From NCBI GenBank assembly GCA_025200525.1, contig CM045761.1:61598009-61662008 (forward strand): a stretch of 64,000 bases of DNA, in the 5' to 3' direction. Of this stretch, positions 44,601 to 55,885 are shown piece after piece. The DNA comes from Camellia lanceoleosa (Eukaryota > Streptophyta > Magnoliopsida > Ericales > Theaceae). The notes under the pieces were generated by a model that worked only from the letters and a program-made list of their open reading frames with translations, had not been told where the DNA came from and made no database searches. Position numbers and translations under genes: made by a program. The stretch's first letter is position 1. Each line of letters opens with the position of its first letter.

Positions 44601-45803
44601 AGAATTGACTAATTCAAATTCCATGGATTTGTAAATGAGTTTATTCAAAAATTTGTGTTGGGCATTGAATAGAACCGATTGTAAATATTTCAACTTCAGA
44701 TTAGGTAGTTCTATGTTTTCATAAACTAAAACATATGTAAAATTTTGAGTTCTTACATTTTATACAGCCAAATATCTAATTATCTAATTTGTCAATGCAC
44801 CACTTCTAAGATGGTCGAATTCACATGTTTTGGTCAACCAATGTGCCCTTATGCTCTATTTGTATCACTAGAATAAGATTGAATGGAATGATTATTCCTT
44901 CAGCTTCCCTATGAAATGATTCATTCCCTTACAATGGTGAATGATGACTCTATTTACATTGCATTTTTTTTTATTATAGTTAACCAAACTTGAGAATGGA
45001 CATATTGATGGAATGATCATTCCATTCCACTCTATTCTAGTGTAACAAATACTACCTTGGTGTTTTCTGTTTTCTGTAGAACAATCTATATTTACCACTT
45101 GAATATATCTTACTGGGCTTACATTGTACCTTTTATAACTGGAGAACCGGGTAGCAGGCATCACATTCCCCTTCATTGTTCTAAATTTGCCCCCTGCTTG
45201 ACAAAAAGAAAAGAGATTTTTTTTTTCTTTCTGTGAATAAGTCTAAAATTTTACTTGAGCATTAAATGCATGTTTAAGATTAGACTGATGGGAATATTGA
45301 CAATTTTAGGCACAACCATTTTAGACGCTATTAAATCAGCAGTGGGAGAAAAAACAGAATTGGTGTACGAGCAACACCCATCAGCAGACATCTTTGCAAG
45401 TCAAGATTTCTCTTTTGCTATTGTAGCTGTGGGTGAAGGTCCATACGCTGAACATGCTGGTGACAATTCAGATCTCATAATCCCTTTTAATGGAGCCGAA
45501 CTGATTAGCTCAGTTGCTGACAGAGTTCCCACATTGGTGATTCTGATCTCTGGAAGGCCCTTGGTTTTAGAGCCATGGCTCTTGGAAAAGGTAGATGCTA
45601 TCATGGCTGCTTGGTTGCCTGGCAGTGAAGGAGAGGGAATAGCAGATGTTATCTTTGGAGATCACCAGTTCCAAGGACAACTTCCTATGACCTGGTTTAA
45701 AAGGGTTGAACAATTGCCAATTCATTCCGAGGAGAACTCATATGACCCTTTGTTTCCCTTTGGCTTTGGGTTAACGACCAATGATAAGAAGATTTCAAAC
45801 TGA
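35402..45803 (+). CDS. Plant GH3 beta-glucosidase / exo-beta-glucanase-like, nine exons
   Basis: Exons: 35402-35570, 35640-35844, 37122-37212, 39813-39958, 40638-40881, 41845-41949, 42050-42232, 43703-43904 and 45310-45803. All junctions are GT-AG and in phase, giving 612 residues with no stop. GH3 N-domain landmarks: [44 protein letters not shown] and the nucleophile Asp in [12 protein letters not shown]. The C-domain has QCGGWTATW, the acid/base Glu in [10 protein letters not shown], and LFPFGFGL at the end. The family removes terminal glucose from beta-glucans or glucosides. No signal peptide is seen ([12 protein letters not shown]...), so a cytosolic location or a missing upstream exon is possible. 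The residue after the nucleophile is Ser, where barley-type enzymes have Trp, which may alter the +1 subsite. Introns carry several transposons. Confidence 0.92.
35945..37117 (+). mobile_element. LINE-like retroposon insertion at the intron 2 / exon 3 border
   Basis: A 1.17-kb insert with a poly(A) tail (about 37087-37114) and a perfect 17-bp target duplication ACAGGGATGAGGAATTG (35928-35944 and 37118-37134), hallmarks of LINE-machinery insertion. The 3' end before the tail reads 'ttaatgaaatttttctttactgat', typical of plant LINE or SINE tails. It starts with CT-rich and then GC-rich sequence (ggccggccggccgccgcc), as in a 5' UTR. Frames inside have no reverse transcriptase, so it is non-autonomous. 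The duplication includes the exon 3 acceptor and first exon bases, so a decoy acceptor now lies upstream. Confidence 0.8.
38153..39111 (+). mobile_element. Second LINE-like retroposon, 5' truncated, in intron 3
   Basis: Flanked by a perfect 19-bp duplication AAGTACATAATAAAATCAG (38134-38152 and 39112-39130) and ending 'aataaagtttttccattttgccgat' plus poly(A). It is split by a CACTA MITE at 38464-39073. Outside that MITE only about 350 bp of retroposon remains, with no coding region. Confidence 0.8.
38464..39073. mobile_element. CACTA (En/Spm-type) MITE with AACGGCGG subterminal repeats
   Basis: Ends CACTACGCCGAAACAGGGC and, reversed on the right, CACTACGTCAAAATTGGGC, flanked by the 3-bp duplication TCA (38461-38463 and 39074-39076). 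Both subterminal regions are packed with inverted and direct copies of AACGGCGGT / ACCGCCGTT, probable transposase-binding sites. The centre (about 38801-38860) has tRNA-promoter-like boxes (A-like tgacagagtgg, B-like GGTTCAAAAC). No transposase frame is present. Confidence 0.85.
39140..39370. repeat. Probable MITE (GGGGTTGTTTGCTTTTTGAG ...)
   Basis: AT-rich, with 'aggggttgtttgctttttgag' at the left and 'gccaaatgaaggct' at the right, and internal 'aaaaagccaa/ttggc' pairing. Ends are imperfect and no duplication is certain. Confidence 0.35.
41581..41610 (+). repeat. Poly(A) tract in intron 5
   Basis: A run of about 29 A. It may be the tail of a decayed retroposon, but no flanking duplication was identified. 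Confidence 0.5.
42975..43100 (+). repeat. Two tandem copies of a ~62-bp unit in intron 7
   Basis: 'gatgaatcttaattaaa(a)g(c)...agaaacagttttagtatc' occurs twice in a row, near 42990 and 43051. Confidence 0.7.
43130..43570. repeat. Unclassified GC-richer repeat fragment in intron 7
   Basis: Contains 'ttttttggttcgcaaatcgcccgcgcc' and 'tggagaagaattacaatgg', phrases reminiscent of plant Copia LTRs, followed by a pyrimidine-rich block and 'tggcaagctg...tagttggcaatg' repeats. No ends or duplications were found. Short frames here are not genes. Confidence 0.3.
44075..44340. repeat. AT-rich foldback fragment (ACTTTTTAGATGCATCT family) in intron 8
   Basis: Shares 'actttttagatgcatctaa' and 'tttttattttcgtattttt' with the copies at 10490, 34285 and 46910. 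Confidence 0.45.
44850..45058. repeat. MITE with ATTTGTATCACTAGAAT-type inverted ends in intron 8
   Basis: The left end 'ctatttgtatcactagaata' and the reversed right end 'gtatttgttacactagaata' pair, followed inward by 'tggaatgattattcc' against 'tggaatgatcattcc'. The target duplication is not clear. Confidence 0.6.
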
Positions 45804-46909
45804 TCAGTCTTGATGGGCCAGCAAATACCAAAATTTCCCAGTTGGATGGTAAACTTCTGTCTGCACTCTTGATTGCATGTTTTAATCCACCTGTTGCATA
45901 CCCTACTGATATTCGTTCTACTACATGTTCTTAGTCATAATTATTGTATCTTTGTTGGCATATCTCAGGATTTTGGGGTTGTTTCTGGGAAAGGTTAATC
46001 ATTCTGGCAATAATCAGTTGCATATGCATGAGACTTGGCCTGGCTTGAGGCCCTTTGCTAGATATGATGTTTTAGGCCATAGTATTATGTCCTTTCTGAT
46101 TTGAAGAGATGCCTTGGATTTATCAAAATTATAGTGTATAATATACTGTAATTGCTTGAGGGTATCAATCTTGAAGGATTGAATTATGTTAATAGATGGC
46201 ATGGAGATATAGAGTGCATCTTTTCGTTTCCCGCCTTGTATTCTCCACCTTGTATTCTTTTCTCCCATAGGTTTGAGCAGCTCCAATGGGGGCTGCTCCT
46301 ATATTCCCTATAATGTGAATCGTTTTGGTACACGGAACAGAAACGTAGTACATCACGTACTCTAAAATATGGTATGATAGAAGTAGACTTGTATATATCA
46401 CACTTAAGAATTTAAGAGTACTTTTATAGTAATTTTCTTTTAACAATTTAATATCCAATAAAATTTTGAGTTAATTATCTAAAAGTCTTAATTTATAAAT
46501 GTTATGGTAACTCAAATCTTATCTAAGATTTTTTGAATTAATAAATCTTGTTCAATAAAACTAAGAATATTATTAGTTTTTTTTTAATTTTTAAAATCAA
46601 GAACATTATTAATTTTGCATAGTAATATTTCAGATAATTATTTTACTAACCGATAAAAATAACAAGAAAAGATTAAATGTTTCACTAATTGTATGAGATC
46701 AAATGGTTTTTACCTTTCTACTTATTAGTTTGATTCAATTATTCAATAAAATTGAAAAGAGTATTAGTTTTTTTCAGTTTTAAAATTAAGAACATTATCA
46801 GTTTTTTTCATTTAATTTTTTTTATTATTATAATTTTGCACATCAATATTCCATCATTAGGTTCCTTTATAGATACAAGATTTTCAGTTTTGCATAAAAA
46901 AAATAATTC
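45804..46909. other. GH3 3' region and AT-rich intergenic sequence
   Basis: Contains the presumed 3' UTR. A stretch near 45850-45985 could be a further spliced UTR exon, and 'ccaataaaat' near 46455 is one possible polyadenylation signal. No other gene is visible. Confidence 0.4.
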
Positions 46910-47340
46910 AGTATGTTTGGTTTTAATTTTTTGGATTCAATTTTTTAAAAATTGAGTTTTGTGTTTTTCGTATTTTTTTTAGTGAATATTTTTAAAATTT
47001 TAAGTAATTTTTTTACTTTTGTGGATGTACCTTACGTAGATGTATCTAAAAAGTAAAATATTTGTAAAAAAAATATTTTAAAAAATCAACAAATGCACAA
47101 GAATATGAAAAATGTACTGAATTTCATTATATATATATATATATTTTTTGTATTTTTGGTATTTAGTGAATTTTTGAAAATTTTTTTTTCACAAATATTA
47201 TACTTTTTAAGTGTATTTATGTTATGTATATCTAAAAATTTTAAAAATTGCTTAGAATGTTAATAAAATTCAGTAAAAATAAAAAAAAAACGAAAAATAA
47301 AAAATTTCAATATGAAAATAGGAACTAAACAAGCTGATTA
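46910..47340. repeat. AT-rich foldback MITE (ACTTTTTAGATG family)
   Basis: Begins 'agtatgtttggttttaattttttgg', has 'ggatgtaccttacgtagatg' and 'tatctaaaaa' paired arms and ends near 'gaactaaacaagctg'. Same family as 34285-34690. Confidence 0.5.
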
Positions 47341-47830
47341 GTTTTTTTTTTTTTTTTTTTTTTTAAAGTTTTTTTAATTTGAAAGTTGTTATTTTAAAAT
47401 TTTGAAAATCAAAATAAATATCAAATCATCATATTCTTTTATATATAATCATAAATGATGAACAATTGTTGTTTAAAGGGCAATTTAGACTATTAAAAAT
47501 TTAAGGAGATTTGAAGGTCTAAAAATCTTAATTAGGGCTTAATGAAGTATAAGTTCATAAATTAGATCTTGTGTGCAAATGTTCTTAAAATTTTATTTTT
47601 CGTTTATGTAGCAAATCGTTTTTATAAAAATTATAATTATTTTTGATTTTTTTATCTTGTCAAAACTTAACTCATCTTAAATTTTAATTCATATATTTAT
47701 TTATTTTTTCCTCATAAATTAATATTTAAAGAAATATATTAGAAATTTTTTTGAAGATCGCTTCAAATCATTTAATTTATCGTTTTAAAAAGAGAATATA
47801 TCATGTTTTAAAACGTAAATATAAATACAT
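47341..47830. other. AT-rich non-coding region
   Basis: Starts with a poly(T) run (47342-47364). No coding frame or recognisable element ends. Confidence 0.4.
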
Positions 47831-48231
47831 AATCGGAAGTGCTACGTAGCTCGAAGAATACGGCTCGAATACTGGCTCGACACCAAAACGACGTCGTTTT
47901 GGTGTCGAGTTTATTTATTTATTTTTTCTTTTCTTTGTTGTAGATCGGGAAGAAGAAAACGAAGGGAGAAGAAGAAGAAGAAGAAGAAGAAGAAGGGGGG
48001 GCTCTGCATAACGGGAGGAGGAGGGGGAGGACTAGAGGAGGGGCCATAAAAAATCGGGTCAAGGCTAATGGCGAATCAAGGGCGGCGGCAGACCGACTGG
48101 CCGGTGACGACCGACGAAATTGAAAGCGGCGTTCGAGCTCGAAAGTTTCGAGCTCTGAGTCATTTTCCATACATAATTTACTAAAATATTAATATTTTCT
48201 GATAATATAAAGTTGCTATTTGAACTGTCGT

Positions 48232-48413
48232 AACTATATTATGGCAACTGGCTGCTCCGATGGAGTTGCCATCAAAGTTGCCAAATTTTGATATTTCTAT
48301 CGGTGGACCCTTTTTCTCTTATTGGTAACCGTATTATATCAACTGGCCACTTCAATGGGGGTTGTCATCAAAGCTGCCAAATTTTGACATTGCTATCCGT
48401 GGACCCTTTTTTA
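48232..48413 (+). repeat. Two tandem ~95-bp units
   Basis: 'ggcaactggctgctccgatg...ggtggaccctttttctctta' (from 48232) is repeated with substitutions from 48327 ('tcaactggccacttcaatgg...ccgtggacccttttttactt'). Confidence 0.75.
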
Positions 48414-48999
48414 CTTAAAAAATGACTGGTAGCTCTAAAAGATTGGCTCGGTTTTTGACTCGACAGTTCAAAACGATGTCGTTTTGGGCTGTCTTTTTAT
48501 TTTTTATTTTTTTTATTCTTCTTTATTTCTTTCCTTTTCATTCTTTCCCCTCCATTCTTTCGAACACAGAGATGGAGAGGGAAGAGAAGAGTTTGTTTGG
48601 AAATTTGTTTGATCAACACAAATGTTTGATTCGATTAGATCAAACACAAAAAATCAACACAAATTTGTGTTTGATCAATCTAGTACCGAATCGGTTGAAG
48701 CAAAAATCGCCCCTGTTTCAGATATCAATCCCCAGTTTTGCTGCTAACCCAGATCATCTCTATTTTTTTTTTTTCTTCCCTCGTGGATCTAGGGTCTCTA
48801 AGAAGAAAGCATGGCAGAGTTGAAAAAAGATGGAGTAGAAAAAAAGAAAAGAAAAAAGAAGATAGGTGTTTCAGGAGGAGGGATCGGAGAGAGAGAACGG
48901 GAGTGGAAAAAAAAAGCCTCTTTTTTTTCTTCTCTCTGAGAAGATGAAGGAGTTGAAAAAAGAAAAGAAAAATGATCCGTTCCCTCACTCTCTTCTCTC

Positions 49000-49440
49000 T
49001 TCTCTTTTTTGAAAAAGAAGATGGGTCTACAGAAATTGATGAAGATGATGAAGATGATTCGGATCTGCAGAGGAAAAAATCTGATCTGAGTCTGCAGATT
49101 TTGATAACAGCTTCAAATCTGACAAAACGATTTTTTCTTCAAAATCTGAGTCTTCAAAAAGAAAAAATCTTCAAGCTTCAGATTTTGATTAAAAAAAAAA
49201 TCTGATTTTGATAAAAAAAATCTGAGTCTTCAAAAAGAATTTTTTTTCTTCAAGCTTCAGGTCTTTAAAAAAAATTTTCTTTTAACAAATTTTTTTTTTT
49301 CAAGCTTGAGATCTTTAAAAATCTTTAAAAAAATTTTTTTCTTCAAGCTTCAGATTTTCTTCAAGCTTCAGATTTTGATAAAAAAATTTTTTGATGTTGA
49401 TGAAAATGGATCTGGATCTGCATCAGATTTTGAACAAAAA
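49000..49440 (+). repeat. Low-complexity repeats of aaaatctgagtcttcaa / cttcaagcttcagattttg
   Basis: Short phrases recur irregularly with poly(A) and poly(T) runs. Open frames here are by-products of the repeat. Confidence 0.7.
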
Positions 49441-49629
49441 ATTCATGTTCAAATTCGGAGGTTGATCTCTCTCTCTCTCTCTCTCTCCTCCCCTCCTCTT
49501 TCTTCTTTCTTCTTCGTCTCAGTTTCAGACCAGAAAGAAGGGAAAAAAAGAGAAAAGAAAAAATCATAACGACGTTGTTTTGATGTCGAGCCATTCGACC
49601 CACTCCGATTTCGAGCTACGAATCGGAAC

Positions 49630-50438
49630 TGTTTTTACTTATTGATCAAGATGAGTGTCAGGTTTTTTGATTTTTTTGATTTCTTATTGATTGAAAATGG
49701 ATAAATTGTGATGTAGTATTTTTAGGATTTTGTAATTTGTAGGATTTTTTAAATTTTATTTTATGTTTTTATAGTTTTAGAATTTCTAGTTTGTGAGTGT
49801 TGGTTTTTGGAAGTAGTGAACTCTGGTAGGGAAAAACAGTTGGTTTTTGATAGATAATCTATTGTGGTAAAAAAATAGGCTTGTAAAAATTTTGAGTTAA
49901 ATTAGGCACAATATTTGGCTTTGTCATTTTTTGACAATGGATTTAACTCGTGATTGGAAATAAGTAAAATTAGTAATTTTTTAATTTTTTGATTAAAATA
50001 TGAGGTAAACAAATTAATATGTTTGGAATGACTTTTAACTTTTTACAAGAAGATGTATAAAAAAATAAAATAAAATAAAATCTTTAACTTTTTAATATAT
50101 ATTATAAATTTTTTAATTTTTTTAATAACTTCTTATTTTTTATTGTCAAACGAGACTGAAGCCAATTTTTAACTTTAGCACACCTTATTTGACATTTAAC
50201 ATTGGCGATGCGCTTATAGGAGTCCGCCCCCAAGAGATTATCAGCATATCTCTGGGCCAATGGTAGTTTTTTTTTTTTTTCTTTTGAGAACAGCCAAAGG
50301 TAGTTTTAGACATGCTTCCAAACACAACCCCTCACCGAGCCTTCCCCTCTCTCTCTAGCTATGAATTATGGCATCAGGCATAATTAACCGAAAGCAAATT
50401 TTTCTTTGTTTTTTTTGTTCAAGAATTAGAATATCGTT

Positions 50439-50440
<2 letters not shown>
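49630..50440. other. AT-rich non-coding region
   Basis: No gene. A possible decayed MITE lies around 49970-50165 ('agtaattttttaattttttg' to 'aacttcttattttttattgtcaaacga'). Confidence 0.35.

Positions 50441-50442
<2 letters not shown>

Positions 50443-50478
<36 letters not shown>
50443..50478 (+). repeat. (GA)n microsatellite
   Basis: About 18 uninterrupted AG dinucleotides. Confidence 0.9.
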
Positions 50479-50481
<3 letters not shown>

Positions 50482-50911
50482 TGGTTGTGAATAGTTAAGG
50501 GAGATGTAGATTGAAAATTAGAATAAAGTGGGGAAGGTGCTTTGGCTATGCAAGTTGGTTGCAGAAAGGCTTCTGCTTTTGGAAAAGGAAAAGTTTAGTT
50601 AAGTTTGTCACTTTACTGTATATGTGATGACACCATGCATATCAATCACTATCCTCTCCTGTTGCCTAAAATTCCTTGCTTAACGGTTGAGACTGAATAT
50701 ACCTTGTGCAAAATGGCACGGACGCTCACTGCCCTTTTTCATGATAGTTGCACCAACGATGCTAATACTATTACTAACTGAAAAAAGGGTGGAAACTTTT
50801 ACTAGTAATTTGAACAAATTTAAACTAGCAAAAAACAAAATAAAATTTGAAACTACATTACTTTTGGGGGGCATACTTGAGCGCATCGGTAAGGTTGCTT
50901 TATTGTATTAT

Positions 50912-51164
50912 TGAGATCTTGTTTGGCAAGTTGTTTTTTCTATTTATTTATTTATTTATTAAAGTAGTCAATAAAAATAAAATAGGTTAAAATAACTAAT
51001 AAGATAAAATATCACATTTAATTTATAATTATTTTATTTTTTTTTTCACAAATTAACCATAAAAAAAATAACTATTTTTTTAAATACAATTATTTTAGCC
51101 AGACTGAAATAGTTAAAAAGTCAAATAGTCAATTAAAACAGTAAACTTTCCAAACAAGGTCAGT
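50912..51164. repeat. Probable MITE (GATCTTGTTTGGCAAGTT ends)
   Basis: 'agatcttgtttggcaagttg' at the left and 'aactttccaaacaaggtc' at the right are inverted near-matches. The interior pairs around 'agtcaataaaa...tcaattaaaac'. The duplication is not clear. Confidence 0.5.
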
Positions 51165-51214
51165 GTTATGAATTTTCTATTGTGATCTAGGTGTTACGAA
51201 CTTGAAATACAAAA

Positions 51215-51870
51215 GCCCCGTTTGGTTAAAGTTTAGAATCATAATTTGAGTATTGAGTTATATTTTGAAAGATAAATAAAATTTTTTAAAATGAGTTTTA
51301 AAATGAGTTTTGAATAAATAAAATTTGTTTAGTTATGAGTTTTGAAATGAGTTTTGAGTTGTATTTTGAAATTGTTTTGAGTTTATTTTTTAAAAATATT
51401 TTAATTTTATTTTTTTAGAATATTTTTTTTAATATGCATTGTATTTACTACATTTGTGAGTTGTATTTTTTAAAATAAATTTAAAATATTTTATTTAAAA
51501 TACATAATTTTTATTTTAAATATTTTCTTATTTTTTATTTTAAATATTTTATTTATTTTTTTAAAAAAAATTTTAAGCTTTTTTTTTTTTTTTCCTTTTA
51601 AATTTTTTGGATCGGCGACATATATGTAAATCATAACAAATTATTTGGTCAATACTTAAAAAAATAAAAAAATATTTTTCTTCAAAAATAAAAAATAATT
51701 TTAAAGAACAAAATTTAAAAAAAATTGTTTTAAAAATAGAATTAAATTTTTTTTTAAAAAGAGTTTAATTATGAATTTTAAAAAGAATTTTAATTTAAAT
51801 GTGTGATTATAAATTTTAAAATTTTTGGTTGAAATTATGATTTTAAAATAAAACCAATCACTTTTGCATA
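51215..51870. repeat. AT-rich repeat related to the 16118/31205 MITE
   Basis: Begins 'ccccgtttggttaaagttta' and contains 'gttatgagttttgaaatgag' phrases as at 16225-16300. The right end 'ttaaaatttttggttgaaat' is a weak inverted match. Confidence 0.4.
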
Positions 51871-52253
51871 TGAAGTAAGAATGCCTATATGTAATACTCT
51901 CTAAATTGTACAATGACAAGTGTGCTAGGCTATGTTGGAGTAGCTTATCTCCCTATCTATTTTGTTGAATCAAAAAAGGCAAGTGCACTAGGCTGTTCTT
52001 TTGGTACGATACTCTTCAATAACAAAACAATGATGTTTTGTCGAGCCCAGTGATGCCTCCCAACATTTTCACTAATGGGGTTTAAACTCTGCCAGAGATG
52101 GGCTTGGATGGAAGAGCTTCATTAGTACTTTCTTGTCCACCTATTGGCGATTCGAGTTCGGATTCTCTTCTTGAGAACCGTCCTCCACATCTTACTATAA
52201 GTCGTTGCACATTCAACGATTGAGATTAAAAAAAAAAAAATTAAAATTTTCGC

Positions 52254-53202
52254 CCATTCCCGTCCAAACAAAACACGGCTCTCACAGAGGTTATACATTC
52301 AGAGGTTATGCGCACTCCTCTCACACAGTCTACAACCTACACTCACCCCTTCTCCTCCACCCTCACCGGCAACCTAATACCGGCGGCGACCCACTCTCGA
52401 CGTCGTTGCAGATCCGACGACAGTAACCCAATCTCAAATCGATATAGATTCAGTCTGGGTGGATGGGTCCTTGGCAAACCAGAGGTTAGTCTTCCTCTTT
52501 GCCTCACACTGTGTAATTTATTATTTGAGCTTGAAACATTATCTGTCTCAGCCGTAGATTATTTGTTTGAGCTTAAAAATTATTTTGCAAACAATGTCTG
52601 GTCTGTAATTTATTATTTTGCAAACGATTTTACAAACAATGTCTAGTCTGTAGTTTAATTTTTATGTTTATATGCAGAATAATTTGAGTTTAACAATGTT
52701 TGAGCTTAACAAACAATATTTGAGCTCGACAATGAGTTCAGCTTAACATTATTTGAGCTTAATAATTTTTAACAAATTATTTGAGCTTAACAAGTGTCTG
52801 GTCTGTCTTAACATTATCCGTTAAGCTCAAATATTGTTATGTCTGTTAAGCTTAAAAATTACAATAATGTTATGTCTTAGACACTTGATATTTGAGCTCA
52901 AACATTACAGACTAGACACTTGTTTGAGCTTAACATTATCGGTCTTAACAATCGATACAAATTGCTATGTTAGAGACATTATCTGTGTAATGGATTATTG
53001 ATTATGTTTGATTGAGCTTGAAACATATCCTCTTCCCAAAAATGTGGTTAGAATTTTTTAAAACTGAACTTAGTCTTTAAGTTTTTATGGCTGAAATATT
53101 TTTTCAAATTGAAATTATGTTTTTATGTGTCTAAAATAAAGATTTAATTTATGTACCTAAGATTTTATTTATATAGGTTTTCAGTTGAATTTTGATATCG
53201 AT
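52254..53202 (+). other. Putative 5' UTR exon and intron of the FAR1-like gene
   Basis: 52254-52484 is GC-richer and ends CCAGAG followed by GTTAGT, a good donor. Acceptors precede the coding start (ATATAG at 53171-53176 or TTTTCAG ending 53184). The intron carries many imperfect copies of 'tttgagcttaacaat' (52525-53020). Confidence 0.45.
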
Positions 53203-55885
53203 ATGGAACCTGAGAATGATTGTGCTTGGAAGTCAAAACAGGGAATGACATTTGATTCTGAACAATGTGCGTATGATTTTTATAATACATATGGAGGAAG
53301 AATGGGGTTTAGCATAAGAAGAGATTATTGTAGGAATAACAAGCTCACTAACCAACTTATTTGTAGACTTTTGGTTTGCAACAAGGAGGGATTTCGAAAG
53401 GTTGACAAGCAAGACCCATTGGCAAAAAACCCTAGAGCTGAAACTAGGACCGGTTGTGAGGCTCGACTTTATATTAAATTAGATGAGGGTACTGGGAAAT
53501 TTGTTGTGATTGATTTTAAAGAAAAATACAACCATGATCTTGTATCACCCGAGTGTGCCCATATGTTGCCATCACAAAGAAAGATATCGGCTACCCAAGC
53601 AATTGAGTTAGATTTAGCGGCATAATCTGGTCTTCGTTTAGGCCAGTCTTTTGAAATCATAGGTAGGGAAGCTGGTGGAAGGCAATGTCTTGGGTTTACG
53701 AAATTAGATCAAAAAAATTATTTGAGAACCAAAAGACAACAAAGTTTAGCATATGGGGAAGTAGGTAATGTGTTGCAATACTTTAAAGAAAAACCTTTAC
53801 AGAATCCTTCATTCTTTTATGCTTTTCAATTAGATAATGAGGAGCAAATAACCAATATGTTTTGGGCCGATGCACAAATGATCATGGATTATGCCTAATT
53901 TGGTGATGTTGTCACATTTGATACGACTTACAAGTTAAACAAAGAACATAGACACTTTGCATCTTTTGTGAGATTCAACCATCATAGGGAAACAGTTATA
54001 TTTGGTGCAGCATTGTTGTATGATGAGATCGCCGAATCATTTGTATGGTTGTTTGAAAATTTTCTAGAGGCTATGTCAAGAAAGGCACCAAAAACTTTGT
54101 TCACCGATCAAGATGCTGCAATGGCTAAAGCCATACCCATCGTTATGCCTGACACAAGTCACCGATTGTGTACTTGGCATTTGATGCAAAATGCATTAAA
54201 ACATGTTAACTGTTTGTTCCAAGATAAGGGGGTAAAGGGTGTACTAAATAAATTCTTCTTTGACATTGAAAATGCAAATCAATGGAAGTTAGAGTGGACA
54301 GAAATGCTTGATAAATATGATGCGCATGAAAACCATTGGTTGAAATTGACTTTTGCGGTGAAAGAAAAATGGGGCTGGCCTTATATTAGATCAACATGTG
54401 CTGCGGGAATGAGTACCACACAACTTAGTGAATCTTTTAATGCTTTTTTGAAAGATTACATTCGTTTTGATTTTAACTTAAATGAATTCTTCATGCATTT
54501 CGAAATGGTACTTTATGAGAAGTGATACAAGGAGTTAGAAGCAGGATATGCTTTGTGCCAATGGTTGCCAAAGGTGAAAGCAACAATAAGAATGTTAATT
54601 CAAATGGGTAATGTCTACACAAAAAAGATCTTTGAGAAATTTCAAAATGAGTACTTTCAATCCATTGAATCGGACATAGAAGCAATTGAATATGGCGAGG
54701 CTAGTACCATTTACACAGTTGTTGATGTTGGTAACAAACATACAAGAAAAGTGAAGATGGAGAGGGATGGCTCTTTGGGTTATAATTGTACAAAGTTTGA
54801 AAGGGAAGGAATCTTGTGTTGTCACTCATTGAAGGTTATTAGAGACATATTGAAGATGAAAGAGGTTCATTCACAATACATTCTAAAGAGGTGGACCAAA
54901 CAAGCAAGAGCCGAAACTGTGAAGGACATTAAGGGGAATAACATTCAAGTAGATGTGAAATTCCAACAAGCCTCGCGGTATAAGACATTGATGACCGCAT
55001 TTAGAGCACTAACAAATAGAGCTGCTGAAACTGAAGAAACTTATGATTTTTGTATTGCACACCTTGCTACATTAGGTGCAAATGTTGAAGGCAAGTTAAG
55101 TGCTTATTTTGGTGTTGGAAATAAAGTAGGTAATGATGATAACACCCAAAGCTTTGAAGTAGATTGCGAAGATGTGGATCATATTGTGCAACCAAAAGGA
55201 TTAAAGAAAAATGTGGCAACTAGTAAGGGCAAAATGAGGGTCAAAGGTGGATTCGAAATGGTGTTGGTAGCGAACTCCAAAAAAAAATCCCGTGCTAACA
55301 GCTTGGCTTCATCACAATTTATTGCAAGTTCAACAGTTGCACCTTCTCCATTATCTGTTGGAGGAGATATATATGTTCGTTAACATGTTCCTCCTCTTCA
55401 ACCTCTTCCTCCACTTCATCCTCTTCCTCCATCTTTTCCTATGGGTGGTAATTTTATTCCTTCGCCATTGATGTATCCCACATATCATGTAAGTGTTACT
55501 TTAACATTGTATTTTTTGTGTGGATATAATATGTGACTCAAACTATGATTGAAACCATAATTGCGAAGCCTAATATATGACATTGTTGTAGGCGAACAAT
55601 TTGCGGGAGATGTATGTGGTGCCAAATTATTTGCCAAATTCAATGCCTCAACGGCATTCTGCTCAACTAACATTCCAGTCACTATTTCAAGGTTCATGTG
55701 GATATGACATTGGGTTTCGATATTCTCAAGAATCAATTAGTTCAATGTGTAGTCAGGTTCGTCCTTGATGTATTTTTAATTTATAGTTGATGAAAATTCT
55801 GGGTTTTTAGTTGATGAAAATTCTGTGATAACATTTATTTACTTGCTAAAAATTCTGTCTTTTTTTTTAGGCTATGGACAAGTAG
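53203..55885 (+). pseudogene. FAR1-related (FRS/MULE transposase-type) gene with four in-frame stops
   Basis: The ATG at 53203 starts one long frame in three segments (53203-55488, 55592-55756, 55871-55885, GT-AG introns). The order is a FAR1 DNA-binding zinc finger (CAYDFYNTYGGRMGFSIRRD, then LLVCNKEG, GCEARL and the NHDLVSPECAHM His region), the MULE transposase core with acidic residues in VVTFDTTYKL, LFTDQDAAM and LSESFNAFL, and a SWIM-type finger (NCTKFEREGILCCHSL). There the first Cys of the CxC pair is replaced by Tyr. Stops lie at 53623, 53896, 54523 and 55381; no frameshift was found between them. Intact relatives are light-signalling transcription factors or transposases; this copy is dead or nearly so. 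The pattern suggests recent inactivation. Confidence 0.85.

Larger units (their letters stand above)
47839..49620. mobile_element. Non-autonomous TIR element with AAACGACGTCGTTTT palindromes
   Basis: The left end contains CGTAGCTCGAAGAATACGG and the reversed right end CGTAGCTCGAAATCGGAG; both then read '(a/g)tggctcgacaycaaaac' and 'acgtcgtt'. An 8-bp direct repeat AATCGGAA flanks it (47831-47838 and 49621-49628), allowing six extra bases at the left end. The palindrome AAAACGACGTCGTTTT lies near the left end, and a related 'aaaacgatgtcgttttg' near 48470 marks a second, perhaps nested, end. The interior has GA- and CT-rich tracts and 'cttcaagcttcagattttg' repeats but no transposase. Confidence 0.55.

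Noticed and set aside
48422..48823. 133-codon plus-strand frame
   Set aside because: Phe/Ile/Leu-rich low complexity across a TIR element; no domain, and the composition follows the T-rich DNA.
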